Source of the DNA: Curtobacterium sp. MCJR17_055
Lineage (GTDB): Bacteria > Actinomycetota > Actinomycetes > Actinomycetales > Microbacteriaceae
NCBI RefSeq assembly: GCF_003224335.1
Contig: NZ_QKLF01000004.1
Coordinates: 372,001 to 436,000 of the forward strand
Length of the DNA stretch: 64,000 nt
Direction of reading: 5' to 3'
Part shown: positions 54,027-62,410 of the stretch, piece after piece
Numbering within the stretch: the first letter of the stretch is position 1
Layout of the letters: the number at the start of each line of letters is the position of its first letter
The notes under the pieces: model-generated
The model's input: only the letters and a program-made list of their open reading frames with translations
The model's database searches: none
What the model was told of the DNA's origin: nothing
Made by a program: the position numbers and the translations under genes

Positions 54027-54364
54027 CGCCCGCCCGCCCGCGTCGTAGCGACGTCGCCGGCAGGGGCGGGCGGGAGCGGCGCACCGAGCGCCGAGCGCAA
54101 CGCGACGTCGGCGACCGCCTCGTCGGCGGGGGAGAGCAACACCCGCCAAACGTCGTCCGGCGTGACGAACTCGACGCAGACCGCGTCGTCGTCGCACTCC
54201 TCGATCCGCCACCCCTGCACGGCGTCCATCGGTACCGGGAGCAGCGCGTCGCGCTCGAAGCTCGTCTCCGCGGTGACCCGGTCACGGAACACCCGCACCC
54301 GGCACGTGGCGCCACGCCAGGTGTGCTGCAGGTCGAGCGTCGGGAGAACAGGAGAGTCCGGCAC
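54027..54364 (-). CDS. Coding-looking minus-strand region, unknown protein, 3' end undefined
   Basis: From the GTG at 54364 the frame gives ~113 residues with coding-type codon use (LQHTWRGATCRVRVFRDRV, MDAVQGWRIEECDDDAVCVE, FVTPDDVWRVLLSPADEAVA). TACGAT (54371-54376) lies 6 nt before the start. The frame has no stop until 53174, so the formal product of 397 residues would run antisense through the SCO4848-like gene and into the end of the seven-helix protein gene. Either the overlap is real, the stop has been lost, or a frameshift exists near 54030. I give only the part that looks coding. No family is recognised. Confidence 0.45.
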
Positions 54365-54410
54365 CCGCTGATCGTACCGGCGGGTGCCGGACCCGTGCCA
54401 CGTCGGGGGG

Positions 54411-55961
54411 TCAGCTGCGGCCGTCGCCGTCCGTGTGCTCGGTGGACCGCCGCACCTGCGCGGCCGGGTCGCGGCCGGTGATCGGGTACGGACCGGTGAC
54501 GCCCTGGCGCAGCGAGGCGATGCGGAGGATCCGGTCACGCTGCAGGAACCAACCGACGACCAGCAGCGGGATGACGACGACCAGCGAGGCGATCGTGTAC
54601 GTCCCGACCGGGTAGTCGATCGCCATGAGCACGATCACCGACGCGAGGAACGCCAGCGTCAGCCAGCTCGTGACGGGAGCCCCGGGCAGCCGGAACGTCG
54701 GTTCCTTCGCCAGCCCCTGCTTGGCCCACTGTCGCAGCTTCATCTGGCAGAGGATGATCGTGCCCCACGCCGTGATGATGCCGAGGCTGGCGATGTTCAG
54801 GGCGATCTCGAACGCCTGTCCCGGCACGAAGTAGTTCAGGACGACACCGGCGACGGTGAAGGCCGCGGTGAGCAGGATGCCGGCGTACGGCACGCCGCCC
54901 TTCGACATCTTCGTGGTCCACTTCGGCGCCGAGCCGTTCATGCCCATCGAGTGCAGCGCGCGGCCGGTCGAGTACAGCCCGGCGTTCAGGGACGACAGCG
55001 CCGCGGTGAGCACGACGAAGTTCATGATCGACCCGACGACGACCCCCACCTGCGGGTTCCCGATCGACGAGAAGAACGTGACGAAGGGGCTCTCGCCCTC
55101 CTTGTACGCCGTGTACGGCAGCAGGATCGACAGGAGGACGATCGAGCCGACGTAGAAGACCGCGATGCGGAAGACGACGGAGTTGATCGCGCGCGGGATG
55201 ACCTTCTCGGTGTCCTGGGTCTCGCCCGACGCGGTGCCGACGAGCTCGATCGCGGCGTAGGCGAACACGACGCCCTGGATGACGAGGACGGCCGGCAGGA
55301 CGCCGTTCGGCAGGAGCCCGCCGTTGTCGCCCCAGATCGAGAAGCCGGTCCGGACCGCCTCGCCGCCGGTCTCCACCGGGAACGCGAAGACGAGCCAGAC
55401 GATCGCGACGACCAGGAACGCGACGAGCGCGGCGACCTTGATGAGCGCGAACCAGAACTCGAGTTCGCCGAACACCTTCACCGCGACCATGTTCGCGGCC
55501 AGGACGACGACCAGGGCGATGAGTGCGAGGAGCCACTGCGGGGCCGCGGTGAACGCCGACCAGTACTTCAAGTAGACCGCGACGGCCGTCGTGTCCACGA
55601 TCGAGGTCATCGCCCAGTTGAGGAAGTACATCCACCCGGCCGCGTAGGCGAACTTCTCGCCGTAGAACTCGCGGGCGTACGAGATGAACGACCCGGAGGA
55701 GGGCCGGTGCAGCACGAGCTCCCCGAGTGCCCGGAGGATGAAGAAGGCGAACACGCCCGCGATCAGGTACGTCACCGCGAGGGCGGGACCGGCGGTGTGG
55801 AGCCGGCCACCGGCACCGAGGAACAGGCCCGTCCCGATCGCGCCACCGATGGCGATCATCTGCAGTTGCCGGGGCTTCAGCCCGTGCTGGTAGCCCTCCT
55901 GCTCGTGCGAGAAGTCGTTCGCCGGAGCGCGGTCGACCCCCGTGTCGTTCTTCGCTGTCAT
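54411..55961 (-). CDS. APC-type amino-acid permease
   Basis: The 516-residue transporter has twelve helices and the amino-acid permease signature: [19 protein letters not shown] in helix 1, [40 protein letters not shown], and [20 protein letters not shown] after helix 6. It resembles the proton-driven AnsP/CycA/GabP group; the exact amino acid cannot be called. The ATG at 55961 ([12 protein letters not shown]) follows TAGCGT (55969-55974) by 7 nt, although the frame extends to 56096. Confidence 0.9.
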   Translation of the reverse strand: MTAKNDTGVDRAPANDFSHEQEGYQHGLKPRQLQMIAIGGAIGTGLFLGAGGRLHTAGPALAVTYLIAGVFAFFILRALGELVLHRPSSGSFISYAREFYGEKFAYAAGWMYFLNWAMTSIVDTTAVAVYLKYWSAFTAAPQWLLALIALVVVLAANMVAVKVFGELEFWFALIKVAALVAFLVVAIVWLVFAFPVETGGEAVRTGFSIWGDNGGLLPNGVLPAVLVIQGVVFAYAAIELVGTASGETQDTEKVIPRAINSVVFRIAVFYVGSIVLLSILLPYTAYKEGESPFVTFFSSIGNPQVGVVVGSIMNFVVLTAALSSLNAGLYSTGRALHSMGMNGSAPKWTTKMSKGGVPYAGILLTAAFTVAGVVLNYFVPGQAFEIALNIASLGIITAWGTIILCQMKLRQWAKQGLAKEPTFRLPGAPVTSWLTLAFLASVIVLMAIDYPVGTYTIASLVVVIPLLVVGWFLQRDRILRIASLRQGVTGPYPITGRDPAAQVRRSTEHTDGDGRS

Positions 55962-55968
55962 GGCCGAC

Positions 55969-55974
55969 ACGCTA
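55969..55974 (-). promoter_or_regulatory. -10-like TAGCGT for the amino-acid permease
   Basis: Minus-strand hexamer, 7 nt before the ATG at 55961. Confidence 0.55.
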
Positions 55975-56105
55975 CCGCCGCACGTCCGACCCGGGCGCCC
56001 TGCGGCCTCCGCACCTCGTCCCACCGCGCCCGATGGCCTTCCCGCGGCCCGCTCCCTGGCCGCCGCCTGGACGACGAGTGACGCGGGACCCACCACGATG
56101 GACGG

Positions 56106-57287
56106 ATGGACATCTTCCTCCGACTCCTCGTCGCGATCGGGATCGCCCTGCTCGTCACGGCCGTCGCGTCACTCGTCCTGCACCTGGTCTTCCGGGCGCT
56201 CGGTCGGCGGGAACGCTGGGCGGCCGCGCTCTCCCGGCGCACGAAGCACCCGACCCGCACCACCCTGCTCCTCGCCATGCTCTGGACGGCGTTCAGCACG
56301 AGCATCCCGCGCGACGCCGACCGGTTCCCGTGGCGGGACGAGGTGTCGCACGTCTTCCTCATCGCGATGATCGGCGTCGGGTGCTGGTTGGCCTGCGAGC
56401 TCGCGATCTTCCTCGAGAGCCTCGGGCTGCACAAGTACCGCGTGGACGTCCCCGACAACCGGGTCGCCCGCCGGGTGCGAACGCAGGTGCTCATCATCCG
56501 GCGACTCACCGTCGCCGTCCTCGTCATCATCGCCGTCGGTGCGATCCTGCTCACCTTCCCCGGGGTGGAGGCCGCCGGCGCGAGCGTCCTGGCGAGCGCC
56601 GGGCTCCTCTCGGTGATCGCCGGTCTCGCCGCGCAGTCGATGCTCGGGAACGTCTTCGCGGGCATGCAGCTCGCCTTCTCCGGCTCGATCCGGGTCGACG
56701 ACGTCGTGGTGGTGGAGACGCAGTGGGGCCGGATCGAGGAGATCACCCTCACCTACGTGGTCGTGCACCTGTGGGACGACCGGCGGTTCGTGCTGCCCTC
56801 GACCTACTTCACGAGCACCCCGTTCGAGAACTGGACCCGCACGGGCAGCGAGCTGCTCGGTGCGGTCGAGTTCGACCTCGACTGGCGGGTGAGCCCGTCG
56901 GAGATGCGCGAAGAGCTCGACCGCATCCTCGAGACGAGCACGATCTGGGACGGCCGCACCAAGGTGCTGCAGGTCACGGACGCCGTCGGGGGACTGGTGC
57001 GCGTCCGCATCCTCGTCACCGCGCCCGATGCCGGCGGCCTGTTCGACCTCCGGTGCTACGTCCGCGAGGAGATGGTGGAGTGGATGCAGCGCCAGCACCC
57101 GGAGGCACTGCCGCTGCAGCGCGTCCAGCTCACCGACCCGGTGCAGGAGCCCGCGGCACCGCGCCGGCCGCGGAGCGAGAACGACTCCCAGCTGTTCGGT
57201 GAGGGCGACGAACGCTCCGCCCTGTTCACCGGCCCGATCCAGACCTCGGGCATCCGCGCCGAGGACGTCCCGCCCGAGCGGCGCTGA
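56106..57287 (+). CDS. Small-conductance mechanosensitive channel (MscS family)
   Basis: The 393-residue channel has four or five helices: ~5-32, ~55-75, ~80-100, ~125-150 and the pore helix [20 protein letters not shown]. The beta domain [20 protein letters not shown] and [18 protein letters not shown] follows, and the C-terminus is charged and disordered. It should open on membrane tension to release solutes after hypo-osmotic shock. The ATG at 56106 is chosen; an ATG eight bases upstream is out of frame. It ends 13 nt before a 48-bp palindrome. Confidence 0.88.
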   Translation: MDIFLRLLVAIGIALLVTAVASLVLHLVFRALGRRERWAAALSRRTKHPTRTTLLLAMLWTAFSTSIPRDADRFPWRDEVSHVFLIAMIGVGCWLACELAIFLESLGLHKYRVDVPDNRVARRVRTQVLIIRRLTVAVLVIIAVGAILLTFPGVEAAGASVLASAGLLSVIAGLAAQSMLGNVFAGMQLAFSGSIRVDDVVVVETQWGRIEEITLTYVVVHLWDDRRFVLPSTYFTSTPFENWTRTGSELLGAVEFDLDWRVSPSEMREELDRILETSTIWDGRTKVLQVTDAVGGLVRVRILVTAPDAGGLFDLRCYVREEMVEWMQRQHPEALPLQRVQLTDPVQEPAAPRRPRSENDSQLFGEGDERSALFTGPIQTSGIRAEDVPPERR

Positions 57288-57300
57288 CCAGCTGTCCCAT

Positions 57301-57348
57301 GACGGACGGGAGGCCCGCTACCAGCTGGTAGCGGGCCTCCCGTCCGTC
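57301..57348. terminator. Perfect 48-bp palindrome between convergent genes
   Basis: Two exact 24-bp halves meet with no spacer (centre TACCAG/CTGGTA), between the MscS gene and the small minus-strand gene at 57360. It shares GGGAGGCCCG-TACCAG and its mirror with the 40-bp palindrome at 46511. Confidence 0.8.
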
Positions 57349-57359
57349 GTGTGGTGCCG

Positions 57360-57560
57360 TCAGCGTGCTGCGCGCTGCTTCGCCTTCACCGCGCGGTCGT
57401 CCTCGACGACCGTGCCGACCGCCACGATCGTGGTCGAGAGCCAGGCCACCCAGGTCAGGGCGAGCCGCCAGTCGCGCGGTCCACGCCTGGTCGTCTGCAG
57501 CACGCTGTAGCCGCTGATGAGCGAGCCCCACACCGCACCGCTGAACATGAACTTCCGCAC
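57360..57560 (-). CDS. Small two-helix protein, unknown function
   Basis: The 66-residue product begins VRKFMFSGAVWGSLISGYSV, followed by a basic loop (TTRRGPRDWRLA), a second hydrophobic helix (LTWVAWLSTTIVAVGTVV) and a charged end (EDDRAVKAKQRAAR). AGGAGGAA is 5 nt before the GTG at 57560. The frame continues upstream to 58100, but only antisense to the permease gene. I do not recognise the family. It is divergent from the SLC13/ArsB-like gene. Confidence 0.7.
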   Translation of the reverse strand: MRKFMFSGAVWGSLISGYSVLQTTRRGPRDWRLALTWVAWLSTTIVAVGTVVEDDRAVKAKQRAAR

Positions 57561-57600
57561 GGGTTCCTCCTGTCGTCGTCCGGCCCACGTTACCGGGCGG

Positions 57601-57606
57601 TACATT
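57601..57606 (+). promoter_or_regulatory. -10-like TACATT
   Basis: The hexamer is 55 nt before the GTG at 57661, which has AAGGAG (57649-57654). A minus-strand TAACGT lies ~12 nt upstream and may serve the small divergent gene. Confidence 0.4.
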
Positions 57607-57660
57607 GGAGCGCCGCCGGGCGCACAGGGACCGCCGGCCATCCCAGCAAGGAGTCGCATC

Positions 57661-58812
57661 GTGCGCCAAGCCGTCATCGGAGCCGTCCTGCTCGCCGTCG
57701 GGGCGGTGTGCGTCGCCCTCGGGTTGCTGCCGCTGCCCGAACTCGCGGCGCTCGCGGAGCGGGTCCTGCCGGTGCTCGGCTTCGTCCTCGGGCTGACGAT
57801 CGTCTCCGAGCTCGCCGCGGACGCGGGCGTCTTCGACCGGCTCGCCGACCTCGCCGCGCGGATCGGCGGCGGACGGACGATCGGCCTGTGGGCCGCGGTC
57901 GTCGTGCTCGCCGTGGTGTGCACGGTGTTCCTGTCGATCGACACCACCGCGGTCCTGTTGACACCGATCGTCATCACGCTCGCGCGCCGGGTCGGGCTGC
58001 CGCCGATGCCCTTCGCCCTCACCACCGTCTGGCTCGCGAACACGGCATCGCTGCTGCTGCCGGTGTCGAACCTGACGAACCTGCTCGCGGTGGACGGCAT
58101 CGGACTCGACGGGCCGCTGCCGTTCGCCCGGTTGATGGTGTGGGCGGCGCTCGCCGGGGTCGTCGTGCCCTGCGCGGTGCTGCTCGTGGTGTTCCGTCGC
58201 TCGCTGTTCGGGCGCTACACGCCGGTCGGGCTGCGGAAGGCGTCCGATCCGGTCTTCTCCTGGGCGGCGTCCGTCGTCCTCGTCGCCCTGGTCGTGGCCC
58301 TGACCGCGGGGGTCGAGGTCTGGGTCGCCGCCGTCCTCGCGGCGCTCGTGCTCATCGGGGTCGCGGCGTGGCGGGCACCCTCGGAGCTCAGGCCGTCCCG
58401 CGTGCCCTGGTCCACGCTCGTGTTCGCCGCCGGGCTCTTCGTCGTCGTCGAGACCCTGCACGCCACCGGGGTCACCGACCCGATCGTCCAGGCGGTCGGC
58501 GGGGGCACCGGGACCGGTCCGCTGCTGCTCCTCGGCGGGGCAGGGGCCGTCGCGGCGAACGCGATCGACAACCTGCCCGCCTACCTGGTGCTCGAACCGG
58601 CCGCGGGGCACGAGGCCCTGCGGTACGCGGCGCTGCTCGTCGGCGTGAACGCCGGGTGTCTCATCACGCCGTGGGCCTCGCTCGCGACGCTGCTGTGGCA
58701 CGCGCGGCTCACGGCCGAGGGCATCCACCTTTCGTGGGGGCGCTACATCGCCCTCGGGTGCGTGGTCGCGCCGCTCACCGTCGTCGCGGGCGTGCTGGCG
58801 CTGCAGATCTGA
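57661..58812 (+). CDS. SLC13/ArsB-type transporter
   Basis: The 383-residue membrane protein has about ten to eleven helices. ArsB/CitM/SLC13-type motifs are VFLSIDTTAVLLTPIVITLA, LANTASLLLPVSNLTNLLAV (paired helix-hairpin region) and, in the second half, AAGLFVVVETLHATGV with AANAIDNLPAYLVL and NAGCLITPWASLATLLW. It probably moves an anion, such as arsenite or a dicarboxylate, driven by an ion gradient. No ars regulator or reductase is next to it, so arsenite is only one option. GTG start with AAGGAG 6 nt upstream. Confidence 0.85.
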   Translation: MRQAVIGAVLLAVGAVCVALGLLPLPELAALAERVLPVLGFVLGLTIVSELAADAGVFDRLADLAARIGGGRTIGLWAAVVVLAVVCTVFLSIDTTAVLLTPIVITLARRVGLPPMPFALTTVWLANTASLLLPVSNLTNLLAVDGIGLDGPLPFARLMVWAALAGVVVPCAVLLVVFRRSLFGRYTPVGLRKASDPVFSWAASVVLVALVVALTAGVEVWVAAVLAALVLIGVAAWRAPSELRPSRVPWSTLVFAAGLFVVVETLHATGVTDPIVQAVGGGTGTGPLLLLGGAGAVAANAIDNLPAYLVLEPAAGHEALRYAALLVGVNAGCLITPWASLATLLWHARLTAEGIHLSWGRYIALGCVVAPLTVVAGVLALQI

Positions 58813-58846
58813 TCCGTCGTGCCCGGCGCGCTCGCGGTGCCGGCAC

Positions 58847-59818
58847 TCAGAGCCAGTCGCGGTGCTTGAACGACCGGTAGAGGACCAGCGACGTCACCAC
58901 GGTGAGCGCGAGCGACGCCCACAGCCCGCTCCACTCGCCCTCGCCGGGGAACTCCACGTTCTGCCCGAAGAAGCTCGTGATGCCGGTCGGGATGGCAATG
59001 ATCGCCGCCCAGCTCGTCACCTTCTTCATGACGGTGTTCTGCCGGTTCGACGCCAGGTTCAGGTTCGTCTCCAGGACGCTGGAGACCGCGTCGCGCTGCT
59101 GCTCGACGGTGTCCGCGATCGACACGAGGTGGTCCTCCACATCGCGGAAGTACGGGCGGACCCCGTCGACGATCGTCTCGGCGTCACCGTGCAGCAGCGA
59201 CCCCACGCTGTCCCGGGTGGGGACGACGAGCCGGCGCAGCACGCCGAGCGCCTTCCGGAGCCGGAACGAGCGCCGCTGGATTTGCTGCTCGCGCGGGTCC
59301 CCGTTCTCGAACAGGTCGTCCTCGAGCGCGTCGATGTCCCGCTCGATCGTCTCGAGGACGCTCGTGGCGTGGTCGACGACCGTGTCGAGCAGGCCCCACA
59401 GCAGCCACGGGACCCCGTGGTCGGCGAGGTCGCTGTTGGCGTCCCACCGGCGCTGGACCGCGGAGGTGTCGAAGTCGGCGCCGTGGATCGTCACGAGCGC
59501 GTGGGAGGTGACGAACGCCTTCACCTCGTGGGTGACGAGTCCACCGTCCTCGCCGGGGCCGTGCGCGTCGTAGACGACGAGGAACAGGCTGTCCCGGTAC
59601 CGGTCGAGCTTCGGGCGTTGCCCGCGCTCCACGGCGTCCTCGACGGCGAGGGCGTGGATGCCGAGCTCGCCCTCGACCTGCTCGAGGTCGGCCGGTGTCG
59701 GATCCGTGAAGTCGACCCAGACGAAGGCGCCGTCGCGGGCGACCAGTTCCGACACGTGTCCGACCGGGAAGTCCTGCTCCGCCGGCGACCCGTCCTGCCA
59801 GCAGCGCGTGCTCACCAT
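58847..59818 (-). CDS. corA: CorA family divalent-cation channel with GQN selectivity motif
   Basis: The 323-residue protein has the large cytosolic funnel domain (VWVDFTDPTPADLEQVEGEL, HALAVEDAVERGQRPKLDRY), long stalk helices and two C-terminal membrane helices ending SFKHRDWL with basic residues. In place of the usual G-M-N at the pore entrance the sequence has FFGQNVEFPG. It should carry Mg2+, or another divalent or monovalent cation given the altered motif. TAGGCT (59825-59830) is 6 nt before the ATG. It is divergent from otsA. Confidence 0.9.
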   Translation of the reverse strand: MVSTRCWQDGSPAEQDFPVGHVSELVARDGAFVWVDFTDPTPADLEQVEGELGIHALAVEDAVERGQRPKLDRYRDSLFLVVYDAHGPGEDGGLVTHEVKAFVTSHALVTIHGADFDTSAVQRRWDANSDLADHGVPWLLWGLLDTVVDHATSVLETIERDIDALEDDLFENGDPREQQIQRRSFRLRKALGVLRRLVVPTRDSVGSLLHGDAETIVDGVRPYFRDVEDHLVSIADTVEQQRDAVSSVLETNLNLASNRQNTVMKKVTSWAAIIAIPTGITSFFGQNVEFPGEGEWSGLWASLALTVVTSLVLYRSFKHRDWL

Positions 59819-59824
59819 GGGGCG

Positions 59825-59830
59825 AGCCTA
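59825..59830 (-). promoter_or_regulatory. -10-like TAGGCT for corA
   Basis: Minus-strand hexamer, 6 nt before the corA ATG at 59818. Confidence 0.55.
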
Positions 59831-59916
59831 GTGAGGCGGTCCGGTGGCACCCGACGGTCTGGGCGCTCCGGTGCCCGTCCGTGAACATCCGCTCAGCCCG
59901 GTCGACCGGTCGCTGG

Positions 59917-59922
59917 TAGTTT
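59917..59922 (+). promoter_or_regulatory. -10-like TAGTTT for otsA
   Basis: The hexamer is 52 nt before the otsA ATG, giving a leader of ~45 nt with GGAACGGAG as a weak ribosome binding site. Confidence 0.4.
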
Positions 59923-59974
59923 CGGGGTCGACGCCCCGGCAGGCCGCCGGGCAGGAACGGAGCACCCGCCACCC

Positions 59975-61567
59975 ATGCCCGCAGACCGCACGGACAGCAC
60001 CCGGTACGCATTCATCGTCGCCTCGAACCGACTGCCCGTCGACCGGGTGGTCGAGGAGGACGGTTCGGAGGGCTGGCGGCACTCTCCCGGCGGCCTGGTC
60101 ACGGCGCTCGAGCCGGTGATGCGCCAGAACGACGGGGCCTGGGTGGGGTGGGTCGGCCAGCCGGACGTCACGGTCGAGCCGTTCGACAACGAGGGCATCC
60201 ACATCGTCCCGGTCCCGCTCAGCGCGGACGACGTGCAGGAGTACTACGAGGGCTTCAGCAACGACACACTGTGGCCCCTGTACCACGACGTCATCGAGCA
60301 CCCGAGCTACCACCGCGACTGGTGGAACGCGTACAAGCGTGTGAACCAGCGCTTCGCGGAGCAGGTTGCCGAGATCGCCGAGCAGGACGGCATCGTCTGG
60401 GTGCAGGACTACCAGCTGCAGCTCGTGCCGGCGCTCCTGCGCACCCTGCGTCCCGACCTGACGATCGGGTTCTTCAACCACATCCCGTTCCCGCCGGTCG
60501 GCATCTACGCCCAGCTGCCCTGGCGCGCGCAGATCCTGGACGGCCTGCTCGGTGCGGACGTCATCGGGTTCCAGCGGCAGGACGACGCGAGCGACTTCCT
60601 CCGTGCGGTGCGGCACATCAAGGGCTACACGACGAAGGGCTCGATCGTCGACGTCCCGGTGGACGACCCGCAGGCACCGCGGAGCCGCAAGGGCGTCACC
60701 GTCCGGCACGTCGAGGCCCGGCACTTCCCGATCTCGATCGACGCCGAGAGTTTCGAGGAGATCGCCCGCCGTCCCGAGGTGCAGCAGCGCGCGAAGGAGA
60801 TCCGTGACGGTCTCGGCAACCCCGCGACCGTCCTGCTCGGCGTCGACCGGCTCGACTACACGAAGGGCATCCGCCACCGCATCAAGGCGTTCGGCGAGCT
60901 CGTCGAGGACGGCCGCCTCGCGGTGGAGGACGCCGCGCTCATCCAGGTCGCCAGCCCGAGCCGGGAACGCGTCGACACCTACCGGATGCTCCGCGACGAG
61001 ATCGAGCTCACCGTGGGACGCATCAACGGCGACCTCGGCGTCATCGGCCACCAGCCGATCTCGTACCTGCACCACGGCTACCCCCGCGAGGAGATGGTGG
61101 CGCTCTACCTCGCCGCCGACATCATGCTCGTCACGGCGCTCCGCGACGGCATGAATCTCGTCGCGAAGGAGTACGTCGCGAGTCGCTTCGACAACGACGG
61201 CGTGCTCATCCTCTCCGAGTTCGCCGGTGCCGCCGACGAGCTCAAGCAGGCCGTCATCGTCAACCCGCACGACATCGGGGCGCTGAAGGACTCCATCCAG
61301 CGCGCGATCGAGATGCCCCGACGGGAGCGCTCGACGCGCATGCGGGCCCTCCGCAAGCGCGTGCGGGACAACGACGTGGCGCGCTGGTCCCGCTCGTTCC
61401 TCGAAGCGCTCGACCGCCATGCGCCGAAGAGTGCCCAGATCGACCCGGACGCAGCCGACCAGGGGGAGCCGCACCGCGAGGCGCCGACCGACGGCACGTC
61501 GATCTTCGACCAGGACGCCCAGACCGCGCGCGCCGCCGAGGACACCCGGGAGGACCGCGATGCCTGA
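59975..61567 (+). CDS. otsA: Trehalose-6-phosphate synthase
   Basis: This GT20 enzyme joins UDP- or GDP-glucose to glucose-6-phosphate to make trehalose-6-phosphate. The 530-residue protein has the donor and acceptor marks IVASNRLPVDR, HSPGGLVTALEPV, WVQDYQLQLVPALLR, GFFNHIPFPP, LGVDRLDYTKGIRHR and ALRDGMNLVAKEYVASR. The last ~50 residues form a charged tail. It overlaps otsB by 8 nt (ATGCCTGA), so the two-step trehalose pathway is one unit, used for osmotic and desiccation tolerance. Confidence 0.97.
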   Translation: MPADRTDSTRYAFIVASNRLPVDRVVEEDGSEGWRHSPGGLVTALEPVMRQNDGAWVGWVGQPDVTVEPFDNEGIHIVPVPLSADDVQEYYEGFSNDTLWPLYHDVIEHPSYHRDWWNAYKRVNQRFAEQVAEIAEQDGIVWVQDYQLQLVPALLRTLRPDLTIGFFNHIPFPPVGIYAQLPWRAQILDGLLGADVIGFQRQDDASDFLRAVRHIKGYTTKGSIVDVPVDDPQAPRSRKGVTVRHVEARHFPISIDAESFEEIARRPEVQQRAKEIRDGLGNPATVLLGVDRLDYTKGIRHRIKAFGELVEDGRLAVEDAALIQVASPSRERVDTYRMLRDEIELTVGRINGDLGVIGHQPISYLHHGYPREEMVALYLAADIMLVTALRDGMNLVAKEYVASRFDNDGVLILSEFAGAADELKQAVIVNPHDIGALKDSIQRAIEMPRRERSTRMRALRKRVRDNDVARWSRSFLEALDRHAPKSAQIDPDAADQGEPHREAPTDGTSIFDQDAQTARAAEDTREDRDA

Positions 61568-62339
61568 CCGGACGACGGAGACCGGTCTCGTCCAGGCGCT
61601 CGAGACGCTCGCGGCTGCGCCGCGACTGCTCGTGGCGCTCGACTTCGACGGCACGCTCGCGCCCTTCGCCGACGACCCCGCACGGGTGGGTGCGCTGCCC
61701 GGCAGTTGGGCCGCCGTCCTCACCCTGCAGCGCGCGCGGGACACGGAGGTCGTGCTCGTGTCCGGACGGCCGCTCGGCAGCCTGGCAGCGGTGTCCCACG
61801 CGCCGGAGACCATGGCGCTGATCGGCTCGCACGGCGTCGAGTGGCGTGTCGACGGCCACGACGAAGCCGCGCTGACCGAAGAAGAGACCGCCAGGGTCGC
61901 CCGGATCGGCGCTGCACTCGACGCGGTCGGTGCCCGCCACCCCGGCGTCGTCATCGAGCACAAGCCGGCGGGCCACGGTGTGCACACCCGGCGGGTGAGC
62001 GCGGAGGAGGCCGCCGCGACGAACGCCGAGGCGAGCCGTGCCGCGCACGACGCCGACCCCGGCGTGCTCGAGCGCGGGGGCAAGGACATCCTCGAGTTCG
62101 CGGTCCGCCACGTCACGAAGGGCGACGCGATCGACCGCCTCCGGGAGCTCCGAGGAGCGGACGCGGTGTTCTTCGCCGGCGACGACGTGACCGACGAGGA
62201 CGGCTTCCGGGTGCTCCGCGACGGCGACGTCGGCGTGAAAGTGGGGGAGGGGGACACCCTGGCCGCCCACCGTGTCGCCGATCCGGCAGCCCTGACCGAC
62301 GTGCTCAAGCAGCTCGGACGACTCCGGGCCACGCGCTGA
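61560..62339 (+). CDS. otsB: Trehalose-6-phosphate phosphatase
   Basis: The 259-residue HAD-family enzyme removes phosphate from trehalose-6-phosphate. The catalytic Asp28 and Asp30 are in LDFDGTLAPFADDP, VVLVSGRPLGSL supplies the second motif, and GDDVTDEDGFRVL the metal-binding fourth motif. The length fits the bacterial OtsB form. The ATG at 61560 overlaps the end of otsA by 8 nt, which suggests coupled translation; the frame is open upstream within otsA. Confidence 0.96.
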   Translation: MPDRTTETGLVQALETLAAAPRLLVALDFDGTLAPFADDPARVGALPGSWAAVLTLQRARDTEVVLVSGRPLGSLAAVSHAPETMALIGSHGVEWRVDGHDEAALTEEETARVARIGAALDAVGARHPGVVIEHKPAGHGVHTRRVSAEEAAATNAEASRAAHDADPGVLERGGKDILEFAVRHVTKGDAIDRLRELRGADAVFFAGDDVTDEDGFRVLRDGDVGVKVGEGDTLAAHRVADPAALTDVLKQLGRLRATR

Positions 62340-62344
62340 CCGAG

Positions 62345-62378
62345 GGCGCAACACGATGCAGACGCATGGTGTTGCGCC
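62345..62378 (+). terminator. Hairpin after otsB, upstream of ilvD
   Basis: GGCGCAACAC (62345-62354) pairs exactly with GTGTTGCGCC (62369-62378), and an inner ATGC/GCAT closes an AGAC loop. It begins 5 nt after the otsB stop and ends 20 nt before the ilvD TAGACT. Confidence 0.75.
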
Positions 62379-62398
62379 ACTGGTATCCCAAACGGTCC

Positions 62399-62404
62399 TA
62401 GACT
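62399..62404 (+). promoter_or_regulatory. -10-like TAGACT for ilvD
   Basis: The hexamer is 6 nt before the ilvD ATG at 62411, so a leaderless mRNA is expected and classical leader-peptide attenuation is unlikely. Confidence 0.6.
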
Positions 62405-62410
62405 CTGGAC

